A DNA stretch of 14,879 bases from Candidatus Bathyarchaeota archaeon B26-1. Its GTDB lineage: Archaea > Thermoproteota > Bathyarchaeia > Bathyarchaeales > B26-1. Both the position numbers and the translations under genes were made by a program. Within the stretch, counting starts at the first letter, position 1. Every line of letters starts with the position of its first letter. Shown piece after piece: positions 1 to 5,899 of this stretch. The stretch spans positions 1 through 14,879 of the forward strand of contig LUCD01000056.1 in the NCBI GenBank assembly GCA_001593925.1. Direction: 5' to 3'. The notes under the pieces were generated by a model that searched no databases, was not told where the DNA came from, and saw only the letters and a list, made by a program, of their open reading frames with translations.

Positions 1-490
1 ACCAAGTCTCCAACACGGACTTTAAGGCCTCGATCCTGCTCTCGGCGAGTCTACTTCTCCTCCTCAAGGCTTCAGGAGTCGCCTCCACCCACTCTATAGC
101 CTTCATCACGGAGCATGCCTTGGCGCAGAGGGGTTCCCCTCCGCAGAGGTCGCAGAGGACGGCTACCCTCCTTTCAGGATGTATCCTAACCGCGCGGTAG
201 GGGCATACATCCACGCAGACACCGCAGGCTGTGCAGGCATCCTCGTCCACCGAGACGAGCCCCGTCTCAGAATCCTTCGATACGGCTCCTACCGGGCAGG
301 CCTCCACGCAGGGAGGGTCCTCACAGTGCTCGCAGAGCGTTGGGACGAAGAACACCTTCTCCTCGCTCCTAAAGACTTGAATCCTAGACCTAGACCTCTG
401 GACGACCCCTTCATGAGCCATGGAGCAGACTAGCATGCAGTAGGTGCACCCGTTACACTTCTCGTGATCTACAACCAGAACCTTCTCCAT
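1..490 (-). CDS. Four-cluster [4Fe-4S] ferredoxin-like electron-transfer subunit, C-terminus cut by window edge
   Basis: Reading the minus strand from the ATG at 488-490 gives 163 codons open to the window edge. Sixteen cysteines fall in four sets: C12/15/18/22, C53/56/61/65, C86/89/92/96 and C113/116/122/126. This is the pattern of the HycB/CooF/DmsB-type iron-sulfur subunits that pass electrons between a catalytic oxidoreductase and a partner. In archaea such small proteins often accompany aldehyde:ferredoxin oxidoreductases or molybdopterin enzymes; the partner would lie left of the window and is not seen. No signal peptide or membrane segment is visible, so it is probably cytoplasmic. The last 30 visible residues are charged and helical. 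The start is supported by GGAGG at 495-499, four bases upstream, and a TATA box at 515-528. The family is clear; the specific partner is unknown. Confidence 0.9.
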   Translation of the reverse strand, partial: MEKVLVVDHEKCNGCTYCMLVCSMAHEGVVQRSRSRIQVFRSEEKVFFVPTLCEHCEDPPCVEACPVGAVSKDSETGLVSVDEDACTACGVCVDVCPYRAVRIHPERRVAVLCDLCGGEPLCAKACSVMKAIEWVEATPEALRRRSRLAESRIEALKSVLETW

Positions 491-514
491 CAAACCTCCA
501 ATCTACCCCGACAC

Positions 515-528
515 GATATAAAAAGCTT
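515..528 (-). promoter_or_regulatory. TATA box of the ferredoxin-like gene
   Basis: On the minus strand the sequence is AAGCTTTTTATATC. Counting about 25 bases downstream puts transcription start near 496-499, so the leader would be only a few bases, just containing the GGAGG ribosome binding site. Confidence 0.5.
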
Positions 529-651
529 GGTAGAAACGCTGGAAAACGCTAAGATCGGTACAAATCCCATAGGCCACGCGGCTCTCAGAAAACGGCTCAA
601 AAAGTATGCGGAATCAATGAGATGTTACGGTCGGTTTCTCTCTTTGAGGGA

Positions 652-666
652 TGATAAGCTTTATCA
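652..666. repeat. Inverted repeat TGATAA-GCT-TTATCA between divergent genes
   Basis: Perfect 6-bp arms around a 3-bp centre lie between the divergent ferredoxin-like and sulfatase genes, about 80 bp before the sulfatase start. The position suits a regulator binding site, but such a short AT-rich repeat could be chance. Confidence 0.3.
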
Positions 667-687
667 GCCAGCATGAGAACTTCAACG

Positions 688-698
688 ATCAAATAATT
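688..698 (+). promoter_or_regulatory. Possible TATA box of the sulfatase gene
   Basis: ATCAAATAATT is the most AT-rich stretch at a suitable distance. It predicts a start near 720, followed by GGGGGTGA (734-741), a good ribosome binding site six bases before the ATG at 748. The TATA match is weak. Confidence 0.3.
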
Positions 699-747
699 GG
701 GCGATTCTGACGGTTAGGCCCGTGAATTCTTGAGGGGGTGAGAGGCA

Positions 748-2250
748 ATGGCGAGGAAGATCGGAATAGTCCTGATAATGACGGATACGCAGGGTGTGAA
801 CGTTATAGGGTGCTACGGAAGGCCTGAGATGCGTACCCCAAACATAGACAGGCTTGCCTCTCAAGGCTTAATGTTCGAGAGGGCCTACACGTGCTGTCCC
901 GTCTGCGGCCCGGCTAGGTCCTCGATACTGACTGGGAACTATCCCCACACGACGGGCGTGCTCGCGAACAACCTTCCCCTCGGCATGAACATAAAGACTG
1001 TTGGGGAACGCTTAAGCGACGCGGGATGGCGGACAGCCTACATCGGCAAGTGGCACCTGAGCGGGACGGACTACTTCGACGACGGGAGATGTCCCCCGGG
1101 ATGGGACCCGAGATACTGGTATGACGGACGATGCTACTTAGAGGACCTGACGTTGGAGGAAAGGCTCATGTGGAGGCAGAAGTTGAGGACCCCCGACGAC
1201 ATCCACAGGTACGGTATAACGGAGGAGTTCACGTGGGCGCATAGATGCTCAGACCGGGCGATAGACTTCCTCTCCAAGTACGGAGACGAGAATTTCCTAC
1301 TGGTCGTCTCGTACGATGAGCCGCATGACCCCTCAACCTGTCCCCCGCCGTTCTGCGACATGTTCCGGGACTTCGAGTATGAGCTGGGCGAGAACGTTCG
1401 GGACCCGCTTGTCGATAAACCTGAGCATCAGAGGGAGTGGGCTGAGTATGCTGGTCTGCCCAGAGACGCTAAGACTCTGAGGAATCCGATGTACTTCGGA
1501 TGCAACAGCTTCGTGGACTACGAGATAGGTAGGGTCCTAGAAGCCGTAGAGGAATACGCGCCCGAATCCCTCGTGATCTTCACTTCCGACCATGGGACGC
1601 CTCTTCTGTCCCACGGGTTGAGCTCGAAGGGGCCAGCCATGTACGACGAGACGACGCGTATACCGTTCATCGTGAAGTGGGAGGGCCATGTCCCAGAAGG
1701 CGAGGTCTGCAGGCACCCGGTCTCTCACATCAATATTGTTCCCACAATACTTGAGGCCGCAGGTCTGGAGGTTCCTCCCTTCATTGAGGGGAGAAGCATT
1801 CTCCCGACGCTCCTTAACCCGAAGGTTAAACCGAACGATTACGTCTTCATGGAGTTCACGAGGTACGAGGTAAACCACGACGGGTGGGGAGGGTTCCAGC
1901 CTATCAGATGCGTCTTCGACGGGAGGTACAAGCTCGTCATCAACCTCCACTACACGGATGAGCTCTACGACTTGGAGGAGGACCCGCAGGAGATGAGGAA
2001 CCTCATCAACTCGCCTAAGCATGCTGAGATAAGGGACAGGCTCCACGACAAGCTTCTAGAGTTCATGGATAAGACTCGGGACGTCTTCCGCGGGCCGGTC
2101 TGGGAGCGTAGGCCGTGGAGGAAGGAGCGGCGTATGGGGTGGAACGGGAGCGGTAAGACGAGGCCTAGGCCCGATGATGGCTATGAGCCTCGGGTTCTCC
2201 TCTACGAGACCGGTCTCCCCGTTGAGAAGTGGGAATACGAAAAGAGATAG
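748..2250 (+). CDS. Type I sulfatase (formylglycine-dependent, arylsulfatase family)
   Basis: This 500-residue protein should hydrolyse a sulfate ester. The N-terminal strand ends in the metal-binding segment TDTQG (D13), then 'TPNIDRLASQG', then the signature CGPAR at residues 53-57 followed by SSILTG. C53 is the residue oxidised to formylglycine in Cys-type sulfatases (CxPxR). The second metal-site segment SDHG is at 280-283, followed by an SSKGP lysine near 294. The C-terminal part holds the usual 'YDLEEDPQEMRNL' segment and a basic, Trp-rich tail. Length is normal for the family. There is no signal peptide, so it acts in the cytoplasm unless exported otherwise. No maturase (FGE or radical-SAM anSME) is visible here, although one is needed for C53. 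Substrate cannot be read from sequence. The URO-D-like gene begins 25 bases after the stop, suggesting an operon. Confidence 0.95.
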   Translation: MARKIGIVLIMTDTQGVNVIGCYGRPEMRTPNIDRLASQGLMFERAYTCCPVCGPARSSILTGNYPHTTGVLANNLPLGMNIKTVGERLSDAGWRTAYIGKWHLSGTDYFDDGRCPPGWDPRYWYDGRCYLEDLTLEERLMWRQKLRTPDDIHRYGITEEFTWAHRCSDRAIDFLSKYGDENFLLVVSYDEPHDPSTCPPPFCDMFRDFEYELGENVRDPLVDKPEHQREWAEYAGLPRDAKTLRNPMYFGCNSFVDYEIGRVLEAVEEYAPESLVIFTSDHGTPLLSHGLSSKGPAMYDETTRIPFIVKWEGHVPEGEVCRHPVSHINIVPTILEAAGLEVPPFIEGRSILPTLLNPKVKPNDYVFMEFTRYEVNHDGWGGFQPIRCVFDGRYKLVINLHYTDELYDLEEDPQEMRNLINSPKHAEIRDRLHDKLLEFMDKTRDVFRGPVWERRPWRKERRMGWNGSGKTRPRPDDGYEPRVLLYETGLPVEKWEYEKR

Positions 2251-2275
2251 AGATCGTAAGGTTGAGGCTGGTCTC

Positions 2276-3332
2276 ATGAATGTCCGGGAGAACTTTCTAA
2301 GAGCCGCGGAGATGAACGGGCCGGAGTGGATACCCTGCAACGTGGTTATCTCTCCGCCTGTATGGAGTAAGTACCGCGAGAGGATGGAGGACCTCGTCCT
2401 CAGACATCCCAGAATCTTCGGCGAATACAAGAAGGGAAGCGTGAGATTCGACGACTTCGGGGTTAGACGTGCGGGGAATAGGATCGTGGATGAGTGGGGA
2501 TGCGTCTGGACCTTCCTCGTCGACGGCCTCCAAGGACAGGTCGTGGAGCACCCGCTTGAAGACTGGAAGGCCCTAGAGACCTATAAGCCGCCTGACCCGC
2601 TGTCTCTGGAGAAAGGGGTTTCCCCCCTCACCCGGAGACTTCAAGGAAGCCCTAAGGGAGCTTGAGAAGAACAAGAGGAAAGGAAAGCTGGCGGTTGGGA
2701 GCTGCCCCCACGGATTCATGTTTCAGAGGCTCTATTACCTGAGGGGATTCAACAATCTGATGAGGGACTTCATCACGGAGCCTCCTCAGCTCAAGACCTT
2801 GATCCGCATGGTCGTCGAATTTAACCTGAAGCTTATCCGGAGATGGCTTGAGGTCGGGATCGACCTGTTGAGCGTCGGGGATGACTTGGGGACGCAGGAT
2901 AGGCTACCGATTCCTCCGAGCAAGTTTCGGAAGTTCCTCTTCCCAGCGTACAAGGAGATGTTCACACCTGTAAGGGAGAGGGGGGTTCACATCCATTTCC
3001 ACAGCGACGGCCACATAATGGAGGTCGCCGACGACCTGATCGAGGCTGGTGTGACGATCCTCAACCTCCAAGACCTGGTTAATGGTGTTGAGACGATAAA
3101 GAAGAGGCTTAAAGGCAGGGTCTGCGTAGATGTGGACATCGACCGGCAACGGATAGTTCCGTTCGGGAGGCCAAGCGAGGTAGAGAGGCACGTGAAGCAT
3201 GTGATCTCTGAGCTGAGCTCTCCCGAGGGGGGCTTAATGGTCACGGTCGGCATCTACCCGCCTACGCCCATAGAGAACGTCGAGGCGCTCTGCAGGGCCT
3301 TAGAGGAGATGGGTTGCGGGCCGAAATTCTGA
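2276..3332 (+). pseudogene. URO-D superfamily (methyltransferase-like) protein, split by a +1 frameshift
   Basis: Two reading frames make one protein. The first starts at ATG 2276, with GAGG at 2264-2267, and runs to a stop at 2663-2665. The second is open before 2622 and ends at 3332. Removing one base around 2622-2627 (six C after AAAGGGGTTT) joins them into 351 residues, the usual length of this family. The N-terminal half has 'PEWIPCNVV', 'DEWGCVW' and 'HPLEDWKALETYKPPDP'; the C-terminal half has 'YYLRGFNNLMRD' and a HSDGH segment. These resemble archaeal URO-D-like proteins related to the corrinoid methyltransferases (MtaA/CmuA type), not true uroporphyrinogen decarboxylase, whose N-terminal substrate loop is absent. 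No MtaA-type His-x-Cys zinc site is seen. Methyl transfer is therefore only a possibility. The break may be a real mutation, a sequencing error in the homopolymers, or programmed frameshifting. Confidence 0.8.
2612..2627 (+). other. Frameshift site: homopolymer staircase AAAGGGGTTTCCCCCC
   Basis: Four runs of 3, 4, 3 and 6 identical bases follow one another exactly where the reading frame of the URO-D-like gene changes from the 2276 frame to the frame ending at 3332. Dropping one C gives a smooth protein through the junction (EKGVSPSPGDFKEALREL). Confidence 0.65.
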
Positions 3333-3478
3333 ACTTGGTTGAGGACATAGTCCCGGACGATGAAGCGGTTGGGCATGTTCTACGTGGTCGAGGAGATTAT
3401 TTGGGCTGGGAGGTGAACGTCTCTAGGTTTTATAGCTTCCAGTAGAGAAGCGTGAAGTCTTCCCTTAATCCTTAAAGG

Positions 3479-4021
3479 TTACCGTTTCAGGTATATCTTG
3501 ACGGCGGAGGACACGATTAAGACTGCTACGGCTAGGGACGATAGGGTTTCTGGGACAGCTATGCCCGCGTGGTAGGTTCCAAGCCAGTAGAGTATCCATG
3601 AGCCGAGTCCCACGGCGAACGCTATCAAGGCAAGTAAGGATTTTCTCTCAACCGCGTATAGGATGGATGTTACGCCCAAAGACGCGAATAGGAGCACGGA
3701 TACCACAAGGTGGAGAAACCCGTAAACCTCATCGAACGTCGCAACGGACTGGAGCGTAAAAGCTGAGATCAAGGCGGAGACACTTGTGTACCTCGCGTAC
3801 CTCCTGAAGGCTGTGACCGCGTAGATCGTAAAGAGGGCGCCGGCCGCCAGTAAGCCGAGGTTAAATATGGGTGCAACTCTGCTCCTCGTTGAATGTCCGA
3901 GGTCGCTGAGGGCGTTCTCCTGCCAGCTGAACCAAGGGGACAGAGTTATAGAGACTCCTATAGAAGTGTAGGCCACAAGGAAAGCGGCTATCCCGAGGAG
4001 TGCGTAAACCCTCTCTTCCAT
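3479..4021 (-). CDS. DUF998 family integral membrane protein
   Basis: The 180-residue protein is almost entirely hydrophobic, with about six transmembrane helices. After the first helix it carries 'SPWFSWQENALSDLG', the hallmark of the DUF998 family, followed by 'FNLGLLAAGALF'. The family's function is unknown; it acts in the cytoplasmic membrane. The ATG at 4019-4021 is preceded by GGGGGTG (4027-4033 on the complement) five bases upstream and by a TATA box at 4061-4070, so start and promoter are well supported. The gene lies just left of the mobile element; before that insertion the aIF1A stop would have been only 63 bases upstream of this start, in the same direction. The short C-terminal KIYLKR tail is probably cytoplasmic. 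Confidence 0.85.
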   Translation of the reverse strand: MEERVYALLGIAAFLVAYTSIGVSITLSPWFSWQENALSDLGHSTRSRVAPIFNLGLLAAGALFTIYAVTAFRRYARYTSVSALISAFTLQSVATFDEVYGFLHLVVSVLLFASLGVTSILYAVERKSLLALIAFAVGLGSWILYWLGTYHAGIAVPETLSSLAVAVLIVSSAVKIYLKR

Positions 4022-4060
4022 CTGGACACCCCCTAGGGGCGACGAAGAGTCTGGAAGATA

Positions 4061-4070
4061 GTATTTTTAA
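4061..4070 (-). promoter_or_regulatory. TATA box of the DUF998 gene
   Basis: The minus strand reads TTAAAAATAC, 40 bases upstream of the start codon, giving a predicted transcript start near 4040 and a leader of about 20 bases. It lies about 20 bp from the left end of the mobile element and remains intact. Confidence 0.6.
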
Positions 4071-4081
4071 CGGTTATTATT

Positions 4082-4089
4082 TTGTTAGG
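4082..4089 (+). repeat. Left target-site duplication TTGTTAGG
   Basis: This 8-mer directly abuts the left inverted repeat and recurs at 5892-5899 directly outside the far-right inverted repeat. Eight bases is the duplication length typical of IS6-family insertion. The next base outside/inside is also G on both sides, so 8 or 9 bp cannot be separated. Confidence 0.85.
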
Positions 4090-4106
4090 GATGTTGTCAA
4101 GTTTTT
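4090..4106 (+). repeat. Left terminal inverted repeat
   Basis: GATGTTGTCAAGTTTTT, the exact reverse complement of the copies at 4780-4796 and 5875-5891. Confidence 0.9.
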
Positions 4107-4162
4107 TCTTTATGTTCTTCTATTCATTTTGTTGGTGATGTTGTGTTGAACCCTTTTCGGTT

Positions 4163-4789
4163 TTGGTGGATAGGGTTGAGAGGTCCGGAGTCTTCTGTTG
4201 GAATAGGAAGCCCCTCAAGGTTAAGGCCCTATCCACCTTGTTGTACTACTCCGGCCTCTCATATAGGGTTGTCGCCGGGGTCTTGAGGGGCTTCGCAAGG
4301 TTCAGCCACGAGTCTGTCCTCCTCTGGTTCAGGAGGCTGAGAAAGGCCTTCCCAAAGCCCAAAAGGAAGTGTAGGAGCCTAGTAGCCGTGGACGAGACCA
4401 AGCTCAAGTTGAGGGGAGAGCATCTCTTCGTCTGGGCAGCCATAGACACCAAGACGAAGGAAGTCCTAGCATGCAGGGTCTCGTGGACAAGGAACATCAT
4501 GCAGGCAGAAGCCTTCCTGAGGAAGGTCCTGGAGACCTGCACGAAAAAGCCTCTCATCCTCGTCGATAAGGGACCATGGTACCCAGAAGCCCTAAGAACT
4601 CTGGGCTTAAAGTGGAGACACGTAACATTCGGGATGCGAAACCGGATAGAACGCTGGTTCGGAACCCTAAAAGCAAGAACAAAACGCTTCCACAACAACT
4701 TCCCAAACAACCCAACAATCAAGAGCGCAAAAACCTACATAGAGACATTCGACACACGATGCAACGCACTACCCAAAACAAAAACTTGA
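4163..4789 (+). CDS. IS6-like DDE transposase
   Basis: The 208-residue protein has a helix-turn-helix-like N-terminal part (about residues 25-60) and an RNase H-fold catalytic core. The acidic triad is D77 in 'VAVDETKLKL', D135 in 'ILVDKGPWY' and E163 in 'RNRIERWFGTLKARTKRF', with the conserved basic residue K170 seven positions after E163. This motif set is that of archaeal IS6-like transposases, which cut and join ends by a replicative route and make 8-bp duplications, as seen here. All catalytic residues are present, so it may be active. The start is uncertain: TTG 4163 or GTG 4166 are available, and the frame is open upstream only to a stop at 4136-4138, so the protein may lack a few residues compared with relatives. 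Confidence 0.9.
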   Translation: MVDRVERSGVFCWNRKPLKVKALSTLLYYSGLSYRVVAGVLRGFARFSHESVLLWFRRLRKAFPKPKRKCRSLVAVDETKLKLRGEHLFVWAAIDTKTKEVLACRVSWTRNIMQAEAFLRKVLETCTKKPLILVDKGPWYPEALRTLGLKWRHVTFGMRNRIERWFGTLKARTKRFHNNFPNNPTIKSAKTYIETFDTRCNALPKTKT

Positions 4790-4796
4790 CAACATC
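4780..4796 (+). repeat. Inner copy of the right terminal inverted repeat
   Basis: AAAAACTTGACAACATC, identical to the distal copy at 5875-5891. It contains the transposase stop codon. It is not followed by the target duplication TTGTTAGG. Confidence 0.9.
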
Positions 4797-4810
4797 TTCT
4801 CCCGCCATAA

Positions 4811-4822
4811 AAAATTTAAATA
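4811..4822 (+). promoter_or_regulatory. TATA box of the passenger gene
   Basis: AAAATTTAAATA starts 15 bases beyond the inner repeat and predicts transcription start near 4840, just before the candidate start codons at 4851 and 4860. The passenger gene thus has a promoter inside the element. Confidence 0.55.
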
Positions 4823-4850
4823 ACGTTTTGATTTATACCAAGGTTTGGGG

Positions 4851-5681
4851 GTGCGAATTTTGAGCCCGCTTGCTAGGGCGATTCTTTTGGTTTTGTTGGT
4901 TGTGGAGTTGGTGGCTTCTGTGACGCTTGCATCCTTTGGGTTTCTTCTTGGGTTGGGGGCTGCTGAGAAAAAGGAGACGAGTGTCACTTGTGATGTGAAT
5001 CCTCGGAGTGTTCATTTGGGTCTTAGTGTGACCGTTTGGGGCGGCCTCTATCCCTATTTAGTGGTTCCCGTGACCTTGACCTTCATAAGGCCTGATGGCA
5101 CACCTTTTCAACGTTCTACGTGGACTTTTATGGGTTCATGGGGAGTTGCTCCATACAATTATACCTTCACGCCTGACATGGAGGGTGTCTGGCGCGTATA
5201 CGCTTCGTGGCCGGGGAACGACGAGTATTACGGCGCCACGTCTGAAGTGGTGAACTTCACGGTGCTTCCACCCATAACTATGACCAAGATCTACCTCACC
5301 CTACCTAAATCGGAGGTCACGGTCGGGGATAGCCTAGAGGTCAGCGGCAAGCTCGTAGCGATCATAAACGGCTCAGAGGTCCCCATCGGAGGCGTGCCTA
5401 TAATTGTTTGGTTCTTCCCACCCGTGGGATGGGACATTTCCCAAACCGCGTATACAGAGGATGATGGCACCTTCTCCCTTGCATATAAACCACCTTTAGT
5501 GGGTAATTGGACCATTAGTGTCAGTTGGGGAGGAAACGAGACCCACACCCGATGCAGCGCCAGCCAAACATTCACGGTGTTAGAGAAGAGATTCCCGTGG
5601 GCTGAAGTGGTCGGCGGCAGTGTTGTAGCAGTTGTCGTTATAATCTTAGGTGTAAAAGTCTTTCGACGTAAGAGACACTGA
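4851..5681 (+). CDS. Secreted, membrane-anchored protein with two Ig-like domains (passenger gene)
   Basis: From GTG 4851 the protein has 276 residues. A strongly hydrophobic N-terminal segment (about 10-36) acts as signal or anchor. It is followed by two beta-rich modules of about 100 residues, from roughly 44 to 139 ('VHLGLSVTVWG...', ending 'VVNFTVLPP') and 146 to 245 ('EVTVGDSLEVSGKLV...', ending 'QTFTVLEK'), of the bacterial/archaeal Ig-like type. A C-terminal transmembrane helix (about 252-270) ends in KVFRRKRH, a cytoplasmic stop-transfer tail. Five N-x-S/T sequons in the outer part fit a glycosylated cell-surface protein. No catalytic motif is seen; ligand binding or adhesion is a guess. 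TTG 4845 and TTG 4860 (preceded by GGGGGTG) are alternative starts. The gene lies wholly inside the mobile element, downstream of the transposase and in the same direction. Confidence 0.75.
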   Translation: MRILSPLARAILLVLLVVELVASVTLASFGFLLGLGAAEKKETSVTCDVNPRSVHLGLSVTVWGGLYPYLVVPVTLTFIRPDGTPFQRSTWTFMGSWGVAPYNYTFTPDMEGVWRVYASWPGNDEYYGATSEVVNFTVLPPITMTKIYLTLPKSEVTVGDSLEVSGKLVAIINGSEVPIGGVPIIVWFFPPVGWDISQTAYTEDDGTFSLAYKPPLVGNWTISVSWGGNETHTRCSASQTFTVLEKRFPWAEVVGGSVVAVVVIILGVKVFRRKRH

Positions 5682-5756
5682 GGATTCTTTGTTCACTTAG
5701 AAATAAGTTTATACAGCGAGATGTCGACTTGACTCTCACTCTAATGGTGTAAATCT

Positions 5757-5876
5757 ATGGGAGTAATAGAATCTTCTTGTTCTCTTAAAAGAGGGCTTCA
5801 TACCCCTCAGCACTATCCATTAGCGCTGAAAAGTTTCAACCTAACTTACCAAAGAGAAAGGAAGCAAACCAGCTAA
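5757..5876 (+). CDS. Possible 39-residue peptide at the right end of the element
   Basis: ATG 5757 opens 39 codons ending with TAA at 5874-5876, which overlaps the distal inverted repeat. A possible TATA box (AAGTTTATACAG, near 5705-5716) lies about 45 bases upstream, but no clear ribosome binding site is seen. The peptide is basic, has no recognised domain, and may be chance or the decayed end of an older reading frame. Its stop codon lying in the inverted repeat mirrors the arrangement of the transposase stop in the inner repeat. Confidence 0.2.
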   Translation: MGVIESSCSLKRGLHTPQHYPLALKSFNLTYQRERKQTS

Positions 5877-5891
5877 AAACTTGACAACATC
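5875..5891 (+). repeat. Distal (outer right) terminal inverted repeat
   Basis: AAAAACTTGACAACATC, 17 of 17 identical to the inner copy, with no second transposase gene beside it. It defines the true right border of the inserted unit. Confidence 0.9.
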
Positions 5892-5899
5892 TTGTTAGG
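5892..5899 (+). repeat. Right target-site duplication TTGTTAGG, containing the aIF1A stop codon
   Basis: Identical to 4082-4089. Bases 5895-5897 are the complement of the TAA stop of the aIF1A gene, so the duplicated copy keeps that gene whole. Confidence 0.85.

Larger units (their letters stand above)
4090..4796 (+). mobile_element. Core insertion sequence, IS6-like, 707 bp
   Basis: A single transposase gene is enclosed by perfect 17-bp inverted repeats; its stop codon (4787-4789) lies inside the right repeat, as in compact insertion sequences. Size suits small archaeal IS6-type elements. It lacks its own direct repeats because the sequence beyond 4796 is passenger DNA. Confidence 0.85.
4090..5891 (+). 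mobile_element. 1.8-kb composite element: IS6-like unit plus passenger gene, bounded by IRs and an 8-bp TSD
   Basis: The element begins with GATGTTGTCAAGTTTTT (4090-4106) and ends with its exact complement (5875-5891). An additional identical end lies inside at 4780-4796. TTGTTAGG flanks only the outer pair (4082-4089 and 5892-5899), whereas the sequence after the inner end is TTCTCCCG. The simplest reading is that the transposase acted on a distal copy of its end and carried the Ig-domain gene along in one event. It sits between the DUF998 promoter and the aIF1A gene, whose stop codon lies inside the duplicated 8 bp and is preserved. Alternatives are loss of a second IS copy at the right, or a solo right end acquired before transposition. 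Confidence 0.85.

Noticed and set aside
179..433. 84-residue plus-strand frame opposite the ferredoxin-like gene
   Set aside because: It is the antisense of a clear sixteen-cysteine protein.
464..676. 70-residue plus-strand frame between the divergent genes
   Set aside because: It overlaps the start and promoter of the ferredoxin-like gene, has no ribosome binding site and no protein-like pattern.
1537..2046. 169-residue minus-strand frame inside the sulfatase gene
   Set aside because: Sulfatase motifs run through the plus strand; the antisense frame is a by-product of GC-rich codon use.
3333..3478. Possible extension of the URO-D-like protein in another frame after its stop
   Set aside because: The frame after 3332 looks faintly protein-like, but the family normally ends at about 'ALEEMG', so the stop at 3330-3332 is taken as real.
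4246..4722. 158-residue minus-strand frame opposite the transposase
   Set aside because: The DDE motifs are on the plus strand; the antisense frame shows no domain.
4090..4796. Reading the insertion as a simple 707-bp IS
   Set aside because: The target duplication TTGTTAGG is not found after the inner repeat but directly after the distal repeat at 5891, so the simple-IS reading does not explain the flanks.
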